A stretch of 5,178 nt of DNA from Planctomycetaceae bacterium. GTDB taxonomy: Bacteria; Planctomycetota; Planctomycetia; Planctomycetales; Planctomycetaceae. Location of the stretch: NCBI GenBank assembly GCA_020426085.1, contig JAGQQP010000337.1, positions 1 through 5,178 of the forward strand. The letters run 5' to 3'. Shown here in pieces: positions 1 to 3,524 of this stretch. Each line of letters starts with the position of its first letter. Position 1 is the stretch's first letter. The position numbers were made by a program, and so were the translations under genes. The notes under the pieces were generated by a model. That model did no database searches and had not been told where the DNA came from. It saw nothing but the letters and a program-made list of their open reading frames with translations.

Positions 1-377
1 TGAAAGGGCAGTACTTCTTCCGAACCATCAAACCGGTCCCCTATCGGGCCGGTCGCGGATTTCGCACGCCGCATATTCATGTCGCGGTCAGTAAGAACGG
101 TCAGCGGATTTTAACCACACAGCTGTTGATCAATGGTCATGAACTCAATGAAGAGGATGGCGTTTATCGACAGATCCGCAACCCGGAACAGCGAAAATCC
201 ATTCTGGTTGACTTCAAACCCCTGCCGGATTCGAAACTGGGAGAACTGGCTGCCAACTTCGATATCGTTCTGGGAAAAACCGCGGAAGAAAATCCCGATG
301 GGACGATCAAAGGCGGGATTGGTAAGTCAGAACTGACGAACAGAGGTCGCGGCCCACGTCCTCCTCGCAATCAGTAA
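1..377 (+). CDS. Intradiol ring-cleavage dioxygenase, C-terminal part (5' truncated)
   Basis: Reading from base 3, the frame is open to the TAA at 375-377 and gives 124 visible residues; the start lies left of the window. The visible part opens with FRTIKPVPY and continues to TPHIHVAVS, the hallmark of the protocatechuate 3,4-dioxygenase/catechol 1,2-dioxygenase C-terminal domain (Dioxygenase_C). Visible residues: Tyr14 and the His24-x-His26 pair correspond to three of the four Fe(III) ligands of the family; the other Tyr would lie upstream. Arg21, three residues before the first His, matches the conserved active-site Arg. The fold continues through TTQLLINGHELN and ends near NFDIVLG. Known members insert O2 between the two hydroxyl-bearing carbons of catechol-type rings. 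The substrate here is unknown, since planctomycetes carry many divergent paralogues. The last ~20 residues are a Gly/Arg/Pro-rich tail outside the domain. The gene is followed by a strong terminator at 459-492. Confidence 0.88.
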   Translation, partial: KGQYFFRTIKPVPYRAGRGFRTPHIHVAVSKNGQRILTTQLLINGHELNEEDGVYRQIRNPEQRKSILVDFKPLPDSKLGELAANFDIVLGKTAEENPDGTIKGGIGKSELTNRGRGPRPPRNQ

Positions 378-418
378 GCGTCTTTCTGTTGTTCCTGTAC
401 TGCGAACATGAGCACCGC

Positions 419-447
419 TTGAAGTCCCGTTACTGATTCAGGATAAT
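419..447 (+). promoter_or_regulatory. Candidate sigma70-type promoter for the DinB-family gene
   Basis: TTGAAG (419-424, 4/6 to the -35 consensus) and GATAAT (442-447, 5/6 to the -10 consensus) are separated by exactly 17 bp. Transcription would start near 454, about 68 nt before the ATG at 522. The copies of TGATTCA at 434-440 and 450-456 flank the -10 box and are a possible protein-binding repeat. Oddly, the start would lie a few bases before the terminator hairpin at 459-492. No other promoter fits between that hairpin and the gene. This is a consensus match only. Confidence 0.45.
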
Positions 448-458
448 GATGATTCAAT

Positions 459-492
459 CCTGTCTGACTATTACTGTCAGGCAGGGCTTTTT
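459..492 (+). terminator. Rho-independent terminator after the dioxygenase gene
   Basis: A 10-bp stem is formed by CCTGTCTGAC (459-468) and GTCAGGCAGG (476-485), with one G-U wobble and a 7-nt loop (TATTACT). It is followed after GC by five T residues (488-492). This is a textbook intrinsic terminator on the + strand, 82 bases past the dioxygenase stop. It ends only 29 bp before the DinB-family ATG, so it may also sit in that gene's leader. Confidence 0.82.
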
Positions 493-521
493 GAATACAC
501 TTCTCCTGGCTCGGGGCGATC

Positions 522-989
522 ATGAATATATCCCAACGCATTGACAAATATCTGGCAGGACCGGAAGCGCTGCGTCGCGCTATCGAAGGTATGTCTGCTG
601 CAGACCTGGACGCTGCTCCGATTCCCGGTAAATGGTCCACGCGGCAGGTGATCTGCCACATTTCCGATTTTGAACCGGTTTACGCAGACCGCATGAAACG
701 TGTGATTGCAGAAGAAAATCCTCCCCTGTTAGGAGGCGATCCAGATCTGTTTGCTGCGCGTCTCGCTTATGAACAACGGGACCTGGAAGAAGAATTTGAG
801 TTGATGACGGCTGTTCGAAAGCATGTAGCCCGGATTCTGAAGACCCTCAGCCCTGAACAGTTTGAAAGAACGGGACAGCATTCCCGTGACGGCGAATTGT
901 CTCTGGCAACATTGCTGGATCGGATTACCAACCATATTCCCCATCATATTCAGACGATCCAGGAAAAACGGGATGCCCTGCAGGTCTGA
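522..989 (+). CDS. DinB-family (DinB_2-like) putative metal-dependent protein
   Basis: A 155-aa protein of typical DinB/YfiT superfamily length. The family consists of four-helix bundles holding one divalent metal, and characterised members include thiol-dependent transferases and the mycothiol-dependent maleylpyruvate isomerase. Visible: PGKWSTRQVICHISDFE (residues 35-51) is the family's helix-2 signature and supplies His46. NHIPHHIQTIQEKRDAL (137-153) supplies an HxxxH pair, His138 and His142. Together they make the expected three-His site, so the metal centre looks intact. No signal peptide or membrane segment is seen, so it is probably cytoplasmic. ATG 522 is the only good start: an in-frame stop lies at 492-494, and only a weak GGGG-type ribosome site (513-516) precedes it. 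The upstream gene belongs to another transcript because of the terminator. The catalysed reaction cannot be read from the sequence. Confidence 0.85.
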   Translation: MNISQRIDKYLAGPEALRRAIEGMSAADLDAAPIPGKWSTRQVICHISDFEPVYADRMKRVIAEENPPLLGGDPDLFAARLAYEQRDLEEEFELMTAVRKHVARILKTLSPEQFERTGQHSRDGELSLATLLDRITNHIPHHIQTIQEKRDALQV

Positions 990-1001
990 GGATTCTTCTG
1001 T

Positions 1002-1028
1002 TTGATTTTGAACCCGTTCTGATATGAT
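1002..1028 (+). promoter_or_regulatory. Candidate extended -10 promoter for the DUF542 gene
   Basis: TATGAT (1023-1028, 5/6) is preceded by TG plus one base (1020-1022), which gives an extended -10 element. An upstream TTGATT (1002-1007) could act as a -35 box, but the 15-bp spacing is short. The start site would be near 1035, about 39 nt before the ATG at 1074. No terminator is seen between the DinB gene stop and this site, so read-through transcription is also possible. Confidence 0.38.
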
Positions 1029-1073
1029 TTCAGGTGTGACTTATTAGAACTGTGTTTCAATGGATGGCGTGTT

Positions 1074-1280
1074 ATGACAAATCTTGGACTGGAATCCAGT
1101 GTGACAGAGTGGGTGATTGAATACCCGGAAGTACAATGCGTGCTGGATTCTGTGGGAATTGACCAGTCCTGCCAGGGGAAATCACTCGAATATGTCTGCC
1201 GCCAGATGGATCTGGATCCCCACCTGATACTCAGACAACTGCATGAAGTGATCGAAGATGATTCGGCAATCAATGAGTAG
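1074..1280 (+). CDS. Stand-alone ScdA_N/DUF542-domain small protein
   Basis: A 68-aa protein, almost all of which matches the ScdA_N (DUF542) domain. Residues 10-60 show the family pattern: SVTEWVIEYPEVQCVLDSVGID, then a Cys-Gly-Lys turn, then SLEYVC and LDPHLILRQL. In ScdA and YtfE this domain precedes a di-iron hemerythrin-like domain and takes part in repair of iron-sulfur clusters after nitrosative or oxidative stress. Here the hemerythrin part is absent; the frame simply stops. The family's CCGG turn reads SCQG: Cys33 is kept, the preceding Cys is Ser32, and other cysteines are Cys22 and Cys42. The start is ATG 1074 with only a weak GGATGG purine stretch (1062-1067) upstream; two nearer upstream ATGs (1060, 1064) are out of frame. 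It lies 84 bp after the DinB-family gene on the same strand. Homology is clear; a function in repair or metal/NO chemistry is inferred from the family only. Confidence 0.82.
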   Translation: MTNLGLESSVTEWVIEYPEVQCVLDSVGIDQSCQGKSLEYVCRQMDLDPHLILRQLHEVIEDDSAINE

Positions 1281-1282
1281 CT

Positions 1283-1305
1283 GATCCGGAACAATCATTC
1301 CGATC
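1283..1305 (+). terminator. Stem-loop just after the DUF542 stop (weak terminator candidate)
   Basis: GATC-C-GGAA (1283-1291) pairs with TTCCGATC (1298-1305), leaving one bulged C and a 6-nt loop (CAATCA). It begins three bases after the TAG stop. No U-run follows, so it is not a standard intrinsic terminator. It may stabilise the 3' end or be incidental. Confidence 0.3.
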
Positions 1306-1380
1306 CTCTCCAGCAAAATGGTACTGTGTACACGCGGTCACTTTCCTGCCTTTCTTTCCCGGCAAAGGTCTGGAACCCCC

Positions 1381-1409
1381 TTTACCCATATTACAGTATG
1401 TCATACACT
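1381..1409 (+). promoter_or_regulatory. Candidate promoter of the SDR gene, with overlapping palindrome
   Basis: TTTACC (1381-1386, 4/6) and TACACT (1404-1409, 4/6) are separated by 17 bp. This puts a start near 1416 and a leader of about 38 nt before ATG 1454. The spacer and the first bases of the -10 box contain the perfect palindrome GTATG-T-CATAC (1396-1406), which could be a small operator. The rest of the 173-bp gap shows nothing clearer. Confidence 0.35.
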
Positions 1410-1453
1410 CCCGGCGCGGGTAGCCATCAGACGAGACAGAGGAGTAAGACAGG

Positions 1454-2338
1454 ATGCAGAATTTATTTGGTAAAAAGGGATTAGTCACCGGAGCTGCATC
1501 GGGAATCGGTCGTGAAATCGCACTGCAACTGGCTGCCGAAGGGGTTGATCTCTTTCTCTGGGATATCGATGAAGCGGGTCTGAAGGAAACAGCAGAAACG
1601 GTTTCTCTGGTAGGAGTGGAAGTCAACTCCCGTCTCTGCGATCTGTCTGATTCGGAACAGATTTCTGCTGAAGTTCAGTATCTGGTTGATACCTGGGGAG
1701 AGCTGGATCTGCTTGTGAATAATGCGGGGGTGGCTTTCTACGGGCCGACGCATACGATGACTGCGGAGCAGTGGGACTGGCTGCTGGCGATTAATCTACA
1801 TGCACCGATTCAGATTACACGCGAATTTCTGCCGTTATTATTAAATCGACTGGAAGCACATATCGTGAATGTTTCCAGTATTTGTGGCCTGGTCGCCGGT
1901 GCCCGTTTCAGTGCCTATCAGGTCAGTAAATATGCCCTGCAAGGGTTCAGTGAAGCTTTGCGGGCGGAATACAGTCGCTTGGGACTGGGAGTTTCTTCCA
2001 TTTGTCCTGGCCCTGTGAACACACGGTTATTCGAGTCCGCTCCCTGTGGACGCGAGGGAAAAAAAACGCCGATTCCTCCCCGCTGGATCTGCACCACACC
2101 CCAGCAGGTCGCACAGAGGACGATCAAAGCCATCTATGCTGATCAGGGATTATGTCTGGTGGGCTGGGTGGCTTATGCCTTGTACTACCTGAAACGGATC
2201 GCACCCTGGTCGCTGGATCTGGCGCATCGCTTCGGCCGTCGTAAACGGATGAAGAAAAAAGCAGCGCAGCTGGCTCTGTATGCCGAATCACAGCCCCTCA
2301 AGGAACAGGCAGCAGCGACCCGTTCCAAAGCAGCCTGA
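1454..2338 (+). CDS. Short-chain dehydrogenase/reductase (SDR), classical type with C-terminal extension
   Basis: A 294-aa NAD(P)-dependent oxidoreductase with a single Rossmann fold. Visible motifs in order: TGAASGIG (12-19), the dinucleotide-binding turn; WDID (36-39), where Asp37 at the end of strand 2 favours NAD(H) over NADP(H); CDLSD (62-66); NNAG (89-92); and the tetrad Asn114, Ser142 (NVSSICG), Tyr155 and Lys159 (YQVSK). PGPVNT follows at 185-190. All catalytic residues are present. The protein is longer than the ~250-aa core. After residue 230 it has a hydrophobic stretch (233-246, LCLVGWVAYALYYL), then a polybasic cluster (RRKRMKKK, 262-269) and an Ala/Gln-rich end, suggesting membrane-surface attachment. 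The start is ATG 1454 with a good GGAG (1441-1444) at 9 bp. The substrate is unknown; lipid, steroid-like or sugar-alcohol groups are all compatible with the family. An uninterrupted A8 run lies at 2059-2066. Confidence 0.93.
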   Translation: MQNLFGKKGLVTGAASGIGREIALQLAAEGVDLFLWDIDEAGLKETAETVSLVGVEVNSRLCDLSDSEQISAEVQYLVDTWGELDLLVNNAGVAFYGPTHTMTAEQWDWLLAINLHAPIQITREFLPLLLNRLEAHIVNVSSICGLVAGARFSAYQVSKYALQGFSEALRAEYSRLGLGVSSICPGPVNTRLFESAPCGREGKKTPIPPRWICTTPQQVAQRTIKAIYADQGLCLVGWVAYALYYLKRIAPWSLDLAHRFGRRKRMKKKAAQLALYAESQPLKEQAAATRSKAA

Positions 2339-2530
2339 TCTGGTCTGTCGTTTGAACTCAGGTCTTTTCCCCTGGAAGCGACAGCGGTATCTGCTTTTCT
2401 CCAGCGTTTCCCCGTGGCTGAATTTGTTTCCAAGGCAGCGATCATCAGCAATTCCTGCCATTTTCTGCCTGAAAATGATGTGATTAGAAACGTGCTCGGC
2501 TGACTCCCTCACTCCTTTTTCAATTAATCA

Positions 2531-2560
2531 TTGACAGCTCTTGTTTCAATATTATATATT
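2531..2560 (+). promoter_or_regulatory. Strong sigma70-type promoter of the GntR-family gene
   Basis: A perfect TTGACA -35 box (2531-2536) is followed after 18 bp by TATATT (2555-2560, 5/6 to consensus). The spacer is AT-rich. Transcription would begin near 2567, giving a leader of about 95 nt before ATG 2662. Its -10 box overlaps the left edge of the 24-bp palindrome, and the start falls near the palindrome's centre. This is the best promoter match in the window. Confidence 0.7.
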
Positions 2561-2582
2561 ATACATAATGCATTATGTATAA
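2559..2582. promoter_or_regulatory. Perfect 24-bp palindrome, probable autoregulatory operator
   Basis: The 12-base arm TTATACATAATG (2559-2570) is followed immediately by its exact reverse complement (2571-2582), with no mismatch and no spacer. It covers the end of the -10 box and the predicted start of the downstream gene, which encodes a GntR/FCD regulator. These proteins bind as dimers to AT-rich palindromes, often in their own promoters. A protein bound here would block RNA polymerase, so repression is the expected effect. The link between site and regulator is inferred from position and symmetry. Confidence 0.65.
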
Positions 2583-2595
2583 AAATTGAATTTTT
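2581..2595. repeat. AT-rich inverted repeat AAAAATT-G-AATTTTT next to the operator
   Basis: Perfect 7-bp arms around a single G, sharing two bases with the right edge of the 24-bp palindrome. On DNA it could be a second or extended binding site. In RNA it would lie about 15-30 nt into the gntR leader, but a one-base loop and A-U pairs make a stable hairpin unlikely. Confidence 0.45.
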
Positions 2596-2661
2596 GTCAG
2601 CTGATTCAGGCAGAGGTGACAGCCCTGATCACTTACATCGAAATTATTCTGGAGGCTGTCT

Positions 2662-3372
2662 ATGAACGCGACGATTTCTCTTTCGCCCCATCCCTTGCCG
2701 GTCAGTTCACTCAGACTGGACATTTTCAGCCAGATTCTGCTGTCCATCTTTACTGGCGAATATCCGGCGGGAACGCGTCTTAAGGTACAGCATCTGGCGA
2801 AACAGTATGGCGTAAGCAGTACGCCGGTGCGGGAAGCGATTGTCGAGTTGACCGGAATTGGTGTAGTGGAACTGTTTCCCAACCGGGGGGCTGTTGTTGC
2901 CCCATTCGGGATTCCTGAAATTCGAGAGATGTATCACGTGCGTCGAATTCTGGAAGTGGAGTCGGCCCGTTGCGCCTGTGAGTGCAGTGACCTGGAAGAA
3001 ATCAGACAACTGTTATCAGAGACAAAGTCATTGCAGCAGGCGACACGCGATGCTCGATGGACGGTGCTCTGTTCGGATATTGATAAAAGAACGCACACCG
3101 CCATCGTGAACGCCGCCGGCATCAAACGGCTGAAAGCAGAGCTGAATCGATATGATCGCCTGATGCATATGGTGCGGGTGTTACTGAAAGATTCCGAATT
3201 GTATCTGGATCAGATTCTGGAAGAGCATCTGCAGGTTCTGGAGGCGTTACTTCGTCGTGACCAGGATGCTGCTGCTGCTGCCATGTCCCGACATTTACAG
3301 GCGACCTGTGAACGCGCCGTCGAAGGGATCTTCGTGCGTGGTATTCCGGAGTCGGAAAATATTCATTCTTAA
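2662..3372 (+). CDS. GntR-family transcriptional regulator, FCD (FadR) subfamily
   Basis: A 236-aa DNA-binding regulator. Residues ~18-81 form the GntR winged helix: GEYPAGTRLKVQHLAKQYGVSS leads into TPVREAI (54-60), the recognition-helix signature, and the wing ends at NRGAVVAP (74-81). Residues ~86-225 are the all-helical FCD effector domain. Its usual metal/ligand residues are all visible: Asp141 with His145 (DxxxH), His189 (EEHLQVLEAL) and His211 (SRHLQATCERA). FCD domains typically bind small organic acids through a metal ion, but the effector cannot be told here. Cys104, Cys106 and Cys108 make an unusual cluster at the start of the FCD domain. The start is ATG 2662 with a near-ideal GGAGG (2651-2655) at 6 bp. 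The promoter region holds a 24-bp perfect palindrome, pointing to autoregulation. There is no divergent partner gene; possible targets are itself, the SDR gene upstream, or genes outside the window. Confidence 0.92.
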   Translation: MNATISLSPHPLPVSSLRLDIFSQILLSIFTGEYPAGTRLKVQHLAKQYGVSSTPVREAIVELTGIGVVELFPNRGAVVAPFGIPEIREMYHVRRILEVESARCACECSDLEEIRQLLSETKSLQQATRDARWTVLCSDIDKRTHTAIVNAAGIKRLKAELNRYDRLMHMVRVLLKDSELYLDQILEEHLQVLEALLRRDQDAAAAAMSRHLQATCERAVEGIFVRGIPESENIHS

Positions 3373-3384
3373 AACTTGAGCAAC

Positions 3385-3407
3385 CTGCAATCCATTTTGA
3401 ATTGCAG
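3385..3407 (+). terminator. Stem-loop after the GntR-family gene (weak terminator candidate)
   Basis: CTGCAAT (3385-3391) and ATTGCAG (3401-3407) form a perfect 7-bp stem around a 9-nt loop, 13 bases past the TAA stop. The following bases are CCCTGACC with no U-run. It is therefore a poor intrinsic terminator, but its position suggests a 3'-end structure. Confidence 0.3.
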
Positions 3408-3445
3408 CCCTGACCGCTAATTCTGTTGTATCTTGGTATGACTGC

Positions 3446-3475
3446 TGGACAGGTTATCGAATTGGCAAGTAGGAT
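3446..3475 (+). promoter_or_regulatory. Weak candidate promoter for the cytochrome/DUF1592-type gene
   Basis: TGGACA (3446-3451, 5/6) and TAGGAT (3470-3475, 4/6) are 18 bp apart. The start would be near 3482, about 43 nt before ATG 3525. No better match is visible in the 152-bp gap. The same gap contains the small palindrome TTGATCAA (3503-3510), too short to interpret. Confidence 0.25.
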
Positions 3476-3524
3476 AGATACAGAATTACCTGAATTGAAA
3501 TCTTGATCAACCTTGACGGAACTG

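Larger units (their letters stand above)
2339..2661. other. Intergenic region upstream of the GntR-family regulator
   Basis: A 323-bp gap. The left two thirds (2339-2520) have no gene I can support. They hold only weak structures: CCTGA/TCAGG arms (2334-2338 and 2358-2362) followed by CTTTT, which may weakly terminate the SDR transcript; GGCAG/CTGCC arms (2434-2438 and 2455-2459) followed by ATTTT; and a perfect 7-bp inverted repeat, CATTTTC and GAAAATG (2459-2465 and 2471-2477), around TGCCT. The right third becomes sharply AT-rich and contains the promoter, 24-bp palindrome and leader of the gntR-type gene. Confidence 0.6.

Noticed and set aside
950..1294. 114-aa minus-strand frame covering the DUF542 gene
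   Set aside because: The + frame gives an unmistakable DUF542 domain; the antisense peptide is Ser-rich and featureless.
1326..1333. GTGTACAC 8-bp palindrome in the gap before the SDR gene
   Set aside because: Too short and too common by chance, and it lies upstream of the candidate promoter without other support.
1270..1626. 118-aa minus-strand frame across the DUF542-SDR gap
   Set aside because: It runs into the conserved N-terminus of the SDR gene in antisense and has no domain-like features or plausible promoter.
2586..2783. 65-aa plus-strand frame starting at TTG in the gntR leader
   Set aside because: It overlaps the first 122 bases of the well-supported gntR gene in another frame, has no ribosome site, and its peptide matches nothing known; it is not convincing as a leader peptide.
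3265..3285. GCTGCTGCTGCTGCC trinucleotide run in the gntR gene
   Set aside because: It encodes a short Ala run in a helix of the FCD domain and is ordinary codon use rather than a meaningful repeat.
3426..3482. TGTATC / GATACA arms about 45 bp apart upstream of the cytochrome-type gene
   Set aside because: Only six bases per arm with a long spacer; not enough to call an operator or hairpin.
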